Positions 36,499 to 46,996 of a DNA stretch of 64,000 nucleotides are shown here, piece after piece (positions within the stretch are counted from its first letter, which is position 1; the number at the start of each line of letters is the position of its first letter). The position numbers and the translations under genes were made by a program. This stretch comes from Pseudomonadota bacterium. Its GTDB lineage: Bacteria > Myxococcota > Myxococcia > Myxococcales > Myxococcaceae. Where the stretch lies: contig JAFAAN010000029.1 in NCBI GenBank assembly GCA_023426545.1, positions 41,242 through 105,241 of the forward strand, in the 5' to 3' direction. Under the pieces are notes generated by a model, which was not told where the DNA came from, made no database searches, and was given only the letters and a program-made list of their open reading frames with translations.

Positions 36499-38232
36499 TT
36501 ACTGCCGCGGCGAGGGAACGGCCGGGGCAGCGGCCAGCGGAACGGGCGCGGACGGCGCGTCGGCGACGTGGCCGGACGGCAGGGACATCACCTCGACGCG
36601 GAGCCGGTTCTCCTGAACCTCGGCGCCCGGCGTGCCCACGCGCGCCCGGGCCAGGAAGCGGTCCGTGGACGGCGCGAGCCGGTCCAGGAAGGGCTGCGGC
36701 TGCAGGCCCATCACCACCACCAGCACGATGAAGGGCAGCACGGACAGGCCCTCGCGCAGGTTGAGGTCCGTCAGGTGCTGGTTCTCCCGGTGCGTGAGGC
36801 CGCCGAAGAACACCTTCTGCACCATCCACAGCATGTAGGCCGCGCCCAGGACGACGCCCAGCGTGGCGAAGGCGCCGAACACCGTCGTCAGGTGCGCGTT
36901 GCCCGCGGCCTCGCCCAGGTCGCTCTTGAAGGTACCCAGGAGGACGAGGAACTCACCGATGAAGCCGTTGGTGCCCGGCACCGCGATGGACGAGAAGGTG
37001 ATGATGACGAAGGCCGCGGTGAACACCGGCATCACCTTCGCGATGCCGCCGTAGTCCGCCATCAGGCGCGAGTGGCGCCGCTCGTACAGGTAGCCGAACA
37101 GGAGGAACAGCGCGCCCGTGGACACGCCGTGGTTGAGCATCTGGTACGCGCTGCCCGTGGCGCCCTCGGCCGTGATGGCCAGGATGCCCAGCATGCAGTA
37201 GCCCAGGTGGCTGACGGACGAGTACGCGATCAGCTTCTTGATGTCCCGCTGCGCCAGGCACATCAGCGCGCCGTACACGATGCCGATGACGGCCAGCGTG
37301 GCCAGGAAGGGCCGCGCCTGCTGCGTGGCCACCGGGAAGAACGGAATCGCGTAGCGCCAGAAGCCGAAGGTGCCCATCTTCAGCGTGACGCCGGCCAGGA
37401 TCATGGAGCCCGCCACCGGCGCCTGGACGTGCGCGTCTGGCAACCACGTGTGCAGCGGCCACATGGGGACCTTGACCGCGAACGCGATGGCGAAGGCCGC
37501 GAACAGCCAGGGGCCCCAGGTGTGCAGCGTGGCGGCCAGCCCGGTGAGCGAGTCGCACGCGCCCGCGGGCCCCGCGGTGCACGCGCTGAGCTGGCGGTTG
37601 GCGTCCAGCAGGCCGTTGTAGATGCTCGCGTAGTCGAACGAGCGGACACCCACCGGCGCGCTGATGAAGTACACGGCGATGATGGCCACCAGCATCAGCA
37701 GCGAGCCGGCCAGCGTGTAGAGGAAGAACTTCACCGCCGCCATCTGGCGGTCCTCGGCGCCCCACACACCCACCAGGAGGTACATGGGGATGAGCATGGC
37801 CTCGAAGAAGACGTAGAAGAGCAGCACGTCCAGCGACACCAGCGCGCCCAGCATCGTCGTCTGGAGCACCAGCAGCGCCAGGTGGAACTCCTTGATGCGG
37901 TGCTTGATGTACGTGGTGGAGGCCAGCACCACCAGGGGGCCCAGGAAGACGGTGAGCAGCAGCAGGCTCACGGCCAGGCCGTCCACGCCCACGTGGTAGC
38001 TGGTGCCGAACAGGTCGAACCAGCGCGCCCGGTACTCGAGCTGGAACTCCGGGCCGCCCGGCACATACGCCATGTAGGCCCAGACGCCGAACACCAGGTC
38101 CACGGCCATGCCGATGAACGTGATGGTGCGAATCTGGCCGTTCTCGCCGGCCGGCAGCAGCGCCACCAGCGCCGCGAACACGAGCGGCAGGAAGACGACG
38201 AGGTTGAGCAGGTGGGTGTCGAAGAAGCTCAT
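36499..38232 (-). CDS. nuoM: NADH-quinone oxidoreductase subunit M
   Basis: 577 residues from the ATG at 38232, which overlaps the nuoL stop; the longer open frame upstream lies inside nuoL. About 14 helices. Marks of the family: FFEAMLIPMYLLVGVWG, AFAIAFAVKVPMWPLHTWLPDAHVQAPVAGSMILAGVTLKMG, RDIKKLIAYSSVSHLGYCMLG and TNGFIGEFLVLLGTF. It pumps protons in the membrane arm next to NuoN. The C-terminus has a ~50-residue Pro/Ala-rich tail not usual in NuoM. Confidence 0.96.
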   Translation of the reverse strand: MSFFDTHLLNLVVFLPLVFAALVALLPAGENGQIRTITFIGMAVDLVFGVWAYMAYVPGGPEFQLEYRARWFDLFGTSYHVGVDGLAVSLLLLTVFLGPLVVLASTTYIKHRIKEFHLALLVLQTTMLGALVSLDVLLFYVFFEAMLIPMYLLVGVWGAEDRQMAAVKFFLYTLAGSLLMLVAIIAVYFISAPVGVRSFDYASIYNGLLDANRQLSACTAGPAGACDSLTGLAATLHTWGPWLFAAFAIAFAVKVPMWPLHTWLPDAHVQAPVAGSMILAGVTLKMGTFGFWRYAIPFFPVATQQARPFLATLAVIGIVYGALMCLAQRDIKKLIAYSSVSHLGYCMLGILAITAEGATGSAYQMLNHGVSTGALFLLFGYLYERRHSRLMADYGGIAKVMPVFTAAFVIITFSSIAVPGTNGFIGEFLVLLGTFKSDLGEAAGNAHLTTVFGAFATLGVVLGAAYMLWMVQKVFFGGLTHRENQHLTDLNLREGLSVLPFIVLVVVMGLQPQPFLDRLAPSTDRFLARARVGTPGAEVQENRLRVEVMSLPSGHVADAPSAPVPLAAAPAVPSPRQ

Positions 38233-40457
38233 TGCATCACCTGGATGAGGGCGTAGACCACACCGCCCAGCAGGGCGATGGCCATCACTGCGGCGTAGGC
38301 CTGGGCGTCGCCCGACTGCACATAGCGGAGCGCGCTGCCCACTCGGGCCGTCACCCATGCCGTGCCGCGGACCGCCACGGTGTCGATGACGAGCGCGTCC
38401 ACCACGCGGAAGAGGAAGAAGCTCATGAACTTCACGGGACGGATGACAATCAGCTCATACAGCTCGTCCACGTAGAACTTGTTCTGAGCCGCGCGGCGCA
38501 CCGCCCGGGCGAAGGCCGGCGCCGGCTGGCCGACTCGCGCGGGGAAGAAGGAGCGGTAGAGGAAGACGGACAGTCCGCCACCGGCCAGGGCCACGGCCCA
38601 GGCCTTGAAGTAGTCCGGGAACAGCTGGGGCCGGCTGGTGTCGAGCTGCACGAGCGGGCTCGCGTCCGTGATGCGCTTCGTCGCGCTGAAGACCGGGCTC
38701 AGGAAGTTGTCGAGCACCGGCTGCGCCGACATGTTGAAGAAGTCGATGCCGAACGCGTACCGCGCGGCGACGACGCTGAGCACCGCCAGCACCACCAGCG
38801 GCAGCGTCATCTGCCAGGCGCTCTCGTGGGCATGCGCCAACTTGGCCTCCTTCGAGCGGGTCCCCTCGAAGGTGAGCCAGTACACGCGCGTCATGTAGAA
38901 GGCCGTGGACGCGGCGATGAGCAGGCCCAGGTAGTAGACGAGGCTGGACACCCACTCCAGGCCCTGCAGGTGGTTGTGGTGCACGCCGTGGAGGATGGCG
39001 TCCTTGGAGAAGAAGCCGGACAGCGGGACGATGCCGGTGATGGCCAGGGTGGCGACCAGGAAGGTGGCCCAGGTCCAGGGCATCTCCTTGCGCAGACCGC
39101 CCAGCTTCTTGATGTCCGTCTCGTCGCCGTTGCCGTGCATCACGCTGCCGGCGCCGAGGAAGAGGCAGGCCTTGAAGAAGGCGTGCGTCATCAGGTGGAA
39201 CACGGCCGCCCAGAAGATGCCCATGCCCACGCCCATGAACATGATGCCCAGCTGGGACACCGTGGAGTAGGCGAGCACCTTCTTGATGTCGTCCTGGGCG
39301 AAGGCGATGAGGGCCGCCAGCAGCGAGGTGAGCGCGCCGATGATGGCGATGGTCGCCATGGCGGCGGGGCTCAGCACCAGCAGCGACGACATGCGGCTGA
39401 ACAGGTAGACGCCGGCGGTGACCATCGTCGCGGCGTGGATGAGGGCGGAGACCGGCGTCGGGCCGGCCATGGCGTCCGGCAGCCAGACGTAGAGCGGCAG
39501 CTGCGCGCTCTTGCCCGCGGCGCCGAGGAGGAACAGCAGCATGGCCACCGTCATCACCCCACCGAAGGTGTAGCCCGCCAGCGGGCCCGCTTCGATGGGC
39601 GTGCTCAGGTCGACCTTGTCGGCGTTGCTGTCGACCAGGCCCTCGGCCATCTTCTCCAGGCCCTTGAACGTCACGGGGCCCTTCTGCTGCAGCGCGGTCT
39701 TGTAGTGCTGGGGGCTGCTGCCGGCGATGTTGTAGTCCGCCGCGTTCGCCTGCTGCGTGAAGGCGGAGACCAGGAGGACCAGCAGGAAGGTGGCGACGAG
39801 GAACGCGAAGTCACCGATGCGGTTGGTGACGAAGGCCTTGCGCCCCGCCCACGCCTTGGCCGGGTCGTCGTACCAGAAGCCGATGAGCAGGTAGCTGGCC
39901 ATGCCGACGCCCTCCCAGCCCACGAAGAGCAGGATGAGGTTGTCGGCCAGCACCAGCGTCAGCATCGCCGCGACGAAGAGGTTCAGGTACGCGAAGAACC
40001 GCCAGTACGCGGCGTCGTGCTCCATGTAGCTGGTGGAGTACAGGTGGATGAGGAAGCCGACGCCGGTGATGATGAGCAGCAGGATGCCGGACAGATGGTC
40101 CACCATCAGTCCGAAGTTCACCCGGAAGTCACCCGCCGAGAACCAGGTGCCGTAGTCGTACGCGAGCGCGTAGCGGACGTAGTCGCGCTCGATGCCGAAC
40201 GGATTGGGGAAGATGGCCGCGAGCCGGTTGGTCTCGGGGTCGTAGTGGCTGGTGGCCCAGAAGGCCAGCAGGCTCAGGACGAACGAGCCGGCCACCGCCG
40301 CGCAGGCCACGAGCTGGACGTTGGCCCGGCCCATCATCTTGCCGAAGACGCCGCAGATGAACGCGCCGAGCAGGGGCAGGGCGATGATGAGCCAGAGGGA
40401 GGGCGCCAGGATGTCCGGCGCCACGGGTGCCGCCCGGAAGAATTCGACGAGAGTCAT
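38229..40457 (-). CDS. nuoL: NADH-quinone oxidoreductase subunit L
   Basis: 742 residues, longer than the ~613 of E. coli NuoL, with extra loops around residues 230-290 and 570-640. Marks: FVGWEGVGMASYLLIGFWY, FLLGAAGKSAQLPLYVWLPDAMAGPTPVSALIHAATMVTAGVYLF and DDIKKVLAYSTVSQLGIMFMG. The C-terminal part holds the long lateral helix typical of NuoL. It is the distal pump of complex I. It starts 22 bases after nuoK and shares 4 bases with nuoM. Confidence 0.96.
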   Translation of the reverse strand: MTLVEFFRAAPVAPDILAPSLWLIIALPLLGAFICGVFGKMMGRANVQLVACAAVAGSFVLSLLAFWATSHYDPETNRLAAIFPNPFGIERDYVRYALAYDYGTWFSAGDFRVNFGLMVDHLSGILLLIITGVGFLIHLYSTSYMEHDAAYWRFFAYLNLFVAAMLTLVLADNLILLFVGWEGVGMASYLLIGFWYDDPAKAWAGRKAFVTNRIGDFAFLVATFLLVLLVSAFTQQANAADYNIAGSSPQHYKTALQQKGPVTFKGLEKMAEGLVDSNADKVDLSTPIEAGPLAGYTFGGVMTVAMLLFLLGAAGKSAQLPLYVWLPDAMAGPTPVSALIHAATMVTAGVYLFSRMSSLLVLSPAAMATIAIIGALTSLLAALIAFAQDDIKKVLAYSTVSQLGIMFMGVGMGIFWAAVFHLMTHAFFKACLFLGAGSVMHGNGDETDIKKLGGLRKEMPWTWATFLVATLAITGIVPLSGFFSKDAILHGVHHNHLQGLEWVSSLVYYLGLLIAASTAFYMTRVYWLTFEGTRSKEAKLAHAHESAWQMTLPLVVLAVLSVVAARYAFGIDFFNMSAQPVLDNFLSPVFSATKRITDASPLVQLDTSRPQLFPDYFKAWAVALAGGGLSVFLYRSFFPARVGQPAPAFARAVRRAAQNKFYVDELYELIVIRPVKFMSFFLFRVVDALVIDTVAVRGTAWVTARVGSALRYVQSGDAQAYAAVMAIALLGGVVYALIQVMQ

Positions 40458-40479
40458 GAAAGTGGCTCCTGGGGAGGCA

Positions 40480-40782
40480 TCAGTGCTTCATCGTCCGGAT
40501 GTCTTCCACCAGGACACTTCCCCGGCTCCGGAAGACAGCGATGACGATGGCCAGACCGATGGCGGCTTCCGCCGCCGCCACCGCGATGACGAAGAAGGCG
40601 GACACGTGGCCGAGGTCGTCACCGCGCATGCGCGCGAAGGCCACGAACGTGAGGTTCGCCGCGTTGAGCATCAGCTCCACGCACATGAAGACGACCAGTG
40701 CGTTGCGGCGAACGAGCACGCCGAACATGCCCATGCAGAACAGGGCGGCGGCAAGCAGGAGATAGTAGGTGATGGGAACCAT
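40480..40782 (-). CDS. nuoK: NADH-quinone oxidoreductase subunit K
   Basis: 100 residues from ATG 40782; the frame extends 14 codons further but this start gives the classic [18 protein letters not shown]. Three membrane helices; the conserved glutamates of the proton path are in [20 protein letters not shown] and [20 protein letters not shown]. It lies between nuoJ (73 bases) and nuoL (22 bases). Confidence 0.95.
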   Translation of the reverse strand: MVPITYYLLLAAALFCMGMFGVLVRRNALVVFMCVELMLNAANLTFVAFARMRGDDLGHVSAFFVIAVAAAEAAIGLAIVIAVFRSRGSVLVEDIRTMKH

Positions 40783-40855
40783 GGGCCGATTCGGGGCCTC
40801 GCGAGCGGCTGCCTGCGCCGCCATCTAGCACAGAAAAGTTGTCCGGAATGGGCGA

Positions 40856-41358
40856 TCAGATTCGCGACTTGGCCACGACCACTGCACCCACCATGGCCAC
40901 CAGCAGCAGCAAGCTCACCGCCTCGAAGGGAAGCAGCCAGCGAGTGAAGATGACCTGACCCAGGGTCGCGATGGTGCCGAAGGTCGCCTGGGCACCCGTG
41001 CTCAGGGTCGCCGGCTCGGCGGGCAGCTTCAAGAGGACGATGGCCATCACCGCGAACAGGCCCACCGCCGCCGCGCCGCCCGCGACACGCGCCACCGTGG
41101 GCTTGCCGCGCGTGGGCGCCTCTCCCAGGTTGAGCAGCATGATGACGAACAGGAACAGCACCATGATGGCGCCCGCGTACACGAGCACCTGCATCACGGC
41201 GATGGTGTGTGCCCAGAGCAGCACGTAGGTGCCGGCCAGGAAGAAGAACGTGGACACCAGCGCCATGGCCGAGTGGATGGGGCTGCGCGCGAAGATGACC
41301 GTCCCAGCCGACAGCAGCGTCAGGAGCGCGAACGCTCCGAAGAGGATGAGCTCGATGT

Positions 41359-41362
<4 letters not shown>
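40856..41362 (-). CDS. nuoJ: NADH-quinone oxidoreductase subunit J
   Basis: 168 residues with five membrane helices. The key tract is NIELILFGAFALLTLLSAGTVI and FLAGTYVLLWAHTIAVMQVLVYAGAIMVLFLFVIMLLNLG, the helix with a pi-bulge that links quinone chemistry to pumping. Its start overlaps the nuoF stop by 4 bases, so nuoG, nuoH and nuoI, which usually sit between nuoF and nuoJ, are absent here. Confidence 0.95.
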
Positions 41363-42699
<1,337 letters not shown>

Positions 42700-42740
42700 G
42701 TCGATGACGTCCTAAGCCTAAGTAAGGAGTGGGGGAGGGT

Positions 42741-43229
42741 TCAGGTCAACTTGGCGAGGATGGCATCCAGCTTCGCCCGGGTCAGGCTCTCGTGGTGATC
42801 CTCGTTGATCTGCAGGCAGGGCGCGGTACCGCACGAGGCCAGGCACTCGGTCTCTCGCAAGGTGAACTTCTCGTTCGCTTCACCCGCCTTGAGGCCCAGC
42901 TTCTCCTCCAGGTAGGCGAGCATCTTCTCAGCGCCCCACAACGAGCAGGAGAGATTGGTGCAGACGTCGATGATGTACTTGCCCGGCTTCTCCAGGTGGT
43001 ACATCACGTAGAAGCTGGCCACTTCCATGGCCCGCTCGGGAGTGACCTCCAGATGTTTCGCGACCAGCCGCAACCCTTCCGGGGGCAGCCATCCCTTGAT
43101 TTCCTGGAGCAGCCTCAGCGCTGGGAGCATGCCCGCGCTTTTGCGATCCGGAGGGTAGTGGGAGATGATCTCCGCGATTCCCGCGTCGAACTTCGTCTGC
43201 TCTTCAGAGGTGAACAGGGGCTCCGCCAT
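42741..43229 (-). CDS. nuoE: NADH-quinone oxidoreductase subunit E
   Basis: 162 residues from ATG 43229. A thioredoxin-like [2Fe-2S] protein of the NADH-oxidising module. The cluster cysteines are in VCTNLSCSLWG (CX4C) and ECLASCGTAPC (CX3C). The N-terminal helical part includes YPPDRKSAGMLPALRLLQEIKGWLP. It is the first gene of the cluster; its promoter should lie in the 104 bases shared with the divergent PilZ gene. Confidence 0.96.
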   Translation of the reverse strand: MAEPLFTSEEQTKFDAGIAEIISHYPPDRKSAGMLPALRLLQEIKGWLPPEGLRLVAKHLEVTPERAMEVASFYVMYHLEKPGKYIIDVCTNLSCSLWGAEKMLAYLEEKLGLKAGEANEKFTLRETECLASCGTAPCLQINEDHHESLTRAKLDAILAKLT

Positions 43230-43333
43230 GGCGGGCCGTACGTATTGCCCCAATGGCTACGTTGTCAACATAAACCCTCGAAGCTACACTGGGCCGCCAT
43301 CAGGGAATTGCCGAGCGATTTCAAGCCCTTGTT

Positions 43334-44083
43334 ATGAACCCGGGTCCAGAGGACAAGCGCCAGCACCCCCGCGTCCCGGCCGTGCTGAGAGTGGACTACA
43401 CGGACGGGCGCCAGGCCCGCGACGTGACGGAGAACCTGTCCCATGAGGGCTTGTTCGTCCAGACGGACCAGGCCTTCCGCCTGGGCGACGAGGTCCGGCT
43501 GGCACTTTCTTTCCCGGGCCTCCTGGATCCGGTAGAAGTCAGCGGAACCGTGGCCTGGATGCGGCCAGCGGGCCCCGATCAGCCTGCGGGCGTCGGCGTT
43601 CGCGTGGAGCGCGAGCAGGACCGGCGGAAACTGGGTGACATCTTGAGTGCGGCAGGAGCTGACAGCCACGCGTCTCACGTCGAGCACGAGGGGTACCGTG
43701 TGCTCATCGTCGAGGACAACCCGCACATCATCGAGATGTACAGCTACGTGCTGAAGAAGCTGGCCAGCGGCGAGCTGCATGGGAAGGTCCCCCTGGAGGT
43801 CCACTTCGCGCCGGATGGGCACCACGCGCTGCTGATGCTGCGCGAGGACCGCTTCAACCTGGTGATGACGGACCTCTACATGCCGGTGATGGACGGCTTC
43901 GCCCTGGTGGAGCGCATGCGGGAGGAGGCGGCGCTGCGCACCATCCCCATCATCGCCATCTCCGCCGGCGGCAAGGAGGCGCAGGACCGCGCCATGCAGC
44001 TGGGCGTGGACATCTACCTGCGCAAGCCCGTGCGCTTCGTGGAGGTCCTGGAGACGGTGAAGCAGCTGCTGCGCATCAAGTAG
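43334..44083 (+). CDS. PilZ domain plus response-regulator receiver protein
   Basis: 249 residues. The N-terminal PilZ domain (about 8-100) has both c-di-GMP-binding signatures: RQHPR (RxxxR) and ENLSHEG (N/DxSxxG). The receiver domain (about 120-245) has VLIVEDNPHIIEM, the phospho-acceptor Asp in LVMTDLYMPVMDGF and the Lys in IYLRKPVRF. So it should join c-di-GMP sensing to phosphorylation, with no output domain of its own. No kinase is adjacent. Counting genes from the pxr locus, it falls where I recall M. xanthus PixA, a PilZ protein affecting motility; I have not checked this and leave the symbol blank. Confidence 0.92.
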   Translation: MNPGPEDKRQHPRVPAVLRVDYTDGRQARDVTENLSHEGLFVQTDQAFRLGDEVRLALSFPGLLDPVEVSGTVAWMRPAGPDQPAGVGVRVEREQDRRKLGDILSAAGADSHASHVEHEGYRVLIVEDNPHIIEMYSYVLKKLASGELHGKVPLEVHFAPDGHHALLMLREDRFNLVMTDLYMPVMDGFALVERMREEAALRTIPIIAISAGGKEAQDRAMQLGVDIYLRKPVRFVEVLETVKQLLRIK

Positions 44084-44154
44084 GGCGCGGCGCGCGTTTT
44101 ACCGCCAGTCCTCCGTTGAGCCTCGCCGTGGGGACGGCATAGAGTCGTTCCCCC

Positions 44155-45717
44155 ATGCAGAAGCCCGCCCTCAATCGCGACACCGTCAGTGGCGAGGCGC
44201 TGTTCATCCTCCGGAACCTGAGGGAGAACGGCCGTCTTGGACGCTCGAACAAGCTGGCCGACGTGAAGGCCGCGCTCGAACCGTCCGTGTCGCTCGAGTT
44301 CGACAACTACTTCTTCTTCCTGCGGAAGTTCCACTACATCGCGATGGACCGCGAGGCCCAGCTCAAGCTCACCGAGCAGGGCGAGCAGGTGGCGGGGGGC
44401 GAGCTGACGGAGCGCTTCTCCCTGGAAGTCGGTGAGTTCTTCGCCGAGCAGCTCGCCGCCGCGGTGGAGGCATCTGCGGAGCAGGCGGGCGGGGATGAGG
44501 CGCTGGTGATGCCGCCGCCGCCGCCGGAGCTGCTGCTGGACGAGGCCGAGGTGGAGGGGCCGCCCGTGCCCGCCGCTCCGCCCTCGCCGCCGCCCATGCC
44601 GCCGGTGCGCAGCTCGCGCTCGGCCATGCCCGCGCTGGACCTGGGCACGCCGCCCGCGCCTGTTCCCATGCCGCCGCCCGCGCCCCGCGCGGAGGCCGCA
44701 GAGCCCCGCCGTGAGTCCACGGTCATCGTCCAGGGGCCCTTCACCCAGGTGTCCGCCGCCGAGCCCTCTCCCACGCTGCCCGCGCCCGCCGCCGCTCCCA
44801 TGTCCTTCTCCAACGCGCCCACCCCCGCCGCCGCCGCGCCCGCCGCCTCCGCTCCGAAGGGCTCGGAGCTGGATTTGCGCTACCAGAAGTTCGACCCCAT
44901 CGGCACGGGGCCGCTGGGCACCGTGTTCAAGGGGCGCGTCACCGCGCTCGGGCTGGACATCTGCCTCAAGGAGCTGAAGGACATCTTCGGCTACTTCTCC
45001 TTCCTGCAGCGGGGCGAGGTCCTCAAGCGCCTGAAGAAGGAGCTGTGTGCCCAGGCCCAGGTCCGCCACCCCGGCGTGGTCCAGGTGGTGGATCAGAACG
45101 TGGACGCCGCGCGGCCGTACTTCGTGCTGGAGCTGATGCAGGGCAGCCTGCGCGAGCGGCTGGACGCGGGGGAGGGCAACGGCGTGCCGGTGCCCTTCGC
45201 GCTGCGCGCCTTCCTGCAAATGGCCTATGGCCTCCGGGCCGCGCACGCCGCGGGCCTCACGCACCACAACATCAAGCCGGAGAACGTGCTGTTCGACGTG
45301 TACGGCAACGCGAAGCTGGCCGACTTCGGCCTGGGCCGCGTGGTGGAGGTGGACAGCACCAAGGGGATGCCCCAGGTCTTCGTGGGCACGGGCGGCATGC
45401 CCTACATGGCGCCGGAGCTGATGAACCGGGGCGGCAAGGAGCCGGGCGCCTCCGCGGACGTGTACGCGCTGGGCATCCTGCTCTACGAGATGCTCACCGG
45501 GCAGATTCCCGGCCGCCGCTCGCCGCTGCCCTCCGAGGTCAACTCGGAGGCTCCCAGCGGCTTGGATCAGCTCTTCGACAAGGCCACCCAGGACAAGCGC
45601 GAGCAGCGCTACCCCGACGTCGACGCCATGCTGGAGGACTTCTACACGGCGTTCCCGGACAGGGAGTTCCTCGGCAAGGGCGACCTCATCATCTCCTCGG
45701 ACGCGCCGAAGGAGTGA
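44155..45717 (+). CDS. serine/threonine kinase-like protein, predicted pseudokinase
   Basis: 520 residues. Residues 1-85 form a small helical domain (GEALFILRNLRENGRLGRSN... FYYFFLRKFHYIAMD-like pattern); 115-240 are a Pro/Ala-rich linker. The kinase fold starts near 245: IGTGPLGTVFKG (glycine loop), ICLKELKD with the ATP lysine at about 272, and LADFGLGR with the DFG Asp at about 390. The catalytic loop reads THHNIKPEN: the HRD aspartate, residue about 372, is Asn. GTGGMPYMAPEL and DVYALGILLYEMLTGQIP are normal. It probably binds nucleotide but transfers phosphate poorly or not at all. It lies between the PilZ-receiver gene and serB. Confidence 0.88.
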   Translation: MQKPALNRDTVSGEALFILRNLRENGRLGRSNKLADVKAALEPSVSLEFDNYFFFLRKFHYIAMDREAQLKLTEQGEQVAGGELTERFSLEVGEFFAEQLAAAVEASAEQAGGDEALVMPPPPPELLLDEAEVEGPPVPAAPPSPPPMPPVRSSRSAMPALDLGTPPAPVPMPPPAPRAEAAEPRRESTVIVQGPFTQVSAAEPSPTLPAPAAAPMSFSNAPTPAAAAPAASAPKGSELDLRYQKFDPIGTGPLGTVFKGRVTALGLDICLKELKDIFGYFSFLQRGEVLKRLKKELCAQAQVRHPGVVQVVDQNVDAARPYFVLELMQGSLRERLDAGEGNGVPVPFALRAFLQMAYGLRAAHAAGLTHHNIKPENVLFDVYGNAKLADFGLGRVVEVDSTKGMPQVFVGTGGMPYMAPELMNRGGKEPGASADVYALGILLYEMLTGQIPGRRSPLPSEVNSEAPSGLDQLFDKATQDKREQRYPDVDAMLEDFYTAFPDREFLGKGDLIISSDAPKE

Positions 45718-45790
45718 CGGCCGGGCGGCCGGGCCCCGGCGCACTCGGGGCTCGCCGCGCACGCGTGGGGCTGCCACACTCGGCGGCGTC

Positions 45791-46987
45791 ATGACTTCGT
45801 CCCCGTCCGAGAGCGTGCTCATCACCGTCACCGGGAAGGACCATCCCGGCATCACCTCGCGCCTCACCGGCCTGCTCGCGGAGGCCGGCGCGGAGCTGCT
45901 CGACGTCGAGCAGGTGGTGGTGCAGGGGCGGCTCACGCTGTGCCTGCTGGTGCGGCTGCCGGGCGCGGGCGGCGTGCTGGAGGCGCTGCTGTCCGCCGCG
46001 AAGTCCCTGGGCGTCACGCTGGACTTCGAGTCGGTGGACGCGCCCGCCGCTGGGGCTGTCGGCAGCGGCGGCGCGCGCTTCGTCGTCACCGCGATAGGCC
46101 GCGCGCTGGGCGCCCGGGTGCTGCATGTGCTGACGCAGGTGCTGGCGGGGCACGGCGCGCACGTGGAGCGCATCACCCGCCTGAGCGAGCCGCACCTCGG
46201 CTCGGTGGACATCCACATCCGCCTGCCGGCGGGACAGCCGCCGGACGCGCTGAAGCAGGCGCTGCTGGAGCTGTCCATGCAGTCGGGCGACTTCGACGTG
46301 GCGCTGCAGCGCGAGAGCCTCTTCCGGCGTGGCAAGCGGATGGTCGTCATGGACATGGACTCCACGCTCATCCGCATCGAGGTCATCGACGAGCTGGCGC
46401 GCGCGCACGGCGTGGGCGAGCAGGTGGCGCGGATCACCGAGCGCGCCATGCACGGGGAGATGGACTACGACGAGTCGCTGCGTCAGCGCGTGGCGCTGCT
46501 CGCGGGGCTGGACGAGGCCGTGGTGCACCAGCTCGCGGCGAACCTGCCGCTGACGGAGGGCGCGGAGACGCTCGTGCGCGTGCTGAAGCGGCTGGGCTAC
46601 CGCACGGCCGTCATCAGCGGCGGCTTCTCCGTGGCGGCCGAGGCGCTGCAGGCGCGGCTGGGCATCGACTTCGCGTACTCCAACGCGCTGGAGGTGCGCG
46701 ACGGGAAGCTCACCGGCCGCACCGTGGGGCCCATCGTCAACGCCCAGCGCAAGGCGGAGCTGCTGGCCTCGCTGGCCCAGGCGGAGGGCATCCTGCTGGA
46801 CCAGGTCGTCGCCGTGGGCGACGGCGCCAACGACTTGCTGATGCTGGAGCGCGCCGGGCTGGGCATCGCCTTCCGGGCGAAGCCCAGGCTGCGCGCCGCG
46901 GCCGACACGTCCATCTCCGCGGGCGGCCTGGACACCATCCTCTACCTGCTGGGGCTCACGGGGCGCGAGCTCCGGGAGCTGGACTGA
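45791..46987 (+). CDS. serB: phosphoserine phosphatase with ACT domains
   Basis: 398 residues. It makes serine from phosphoserine. Two N-terminal ACT-type domains (about 1-175) begin with VLITVTGKDHPGITSRLTGLLAEAG, a site for serine or another ligand. The HAD phosphatase part has the nucleophile motif VVMDMDSTLIRIEVIDELA, motif II VISGGFSVAAEAL and motif III VVAVGDGANDLLMLERAGLG. Length and order are those of SerB in many bacteria. It starts 73 bases after the kinase-like gene. Confidence 0.96.
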   Translation: MTSSPSESVLITVTGKDHPGITSRLTGLLAEAGAELLDVEQVVVQGRLTLCLLVRLPGAGGVLEALLSAAKSLGVTLDFESVDAPAAGAVGSGGARFVVTAIGRALGARVLHVLTQVLAGHGAHVERITRLSEPHLGSVDIHIRLPAGQPPDALKQALLELSMQSGDFDVALQRESLFRRGKRMVVMDMDSTLIRIEVIDELARAHGVGEQVARITERAMHGEMDYDESLRQRVALLAGLDEAVVHQLAANLPLTEGAETLVRVLKRLGYRTAVISGGFSVAAEALQARLGIDFAYSNALEVRDGKLTGRTVGPIVNAQRKAELLASLAQAEGILLDQVVAVGDGANDLLMLERAGLGIAFRAKPRLRAAADTSISAGGLDTILYLLGLTGRELRELD

Positions 46988-46996
46988 GGGCGCGGC

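Noticed and set aside
34897..38256. A 1119-codon open frame on the plus strand across nuoN and nuoM
   Set aside because: It is antisense to clear complex I genes and reads as His/Arg/Glu-rich low-complexity sequence, the usual shadow of GC-rich coding DNA.
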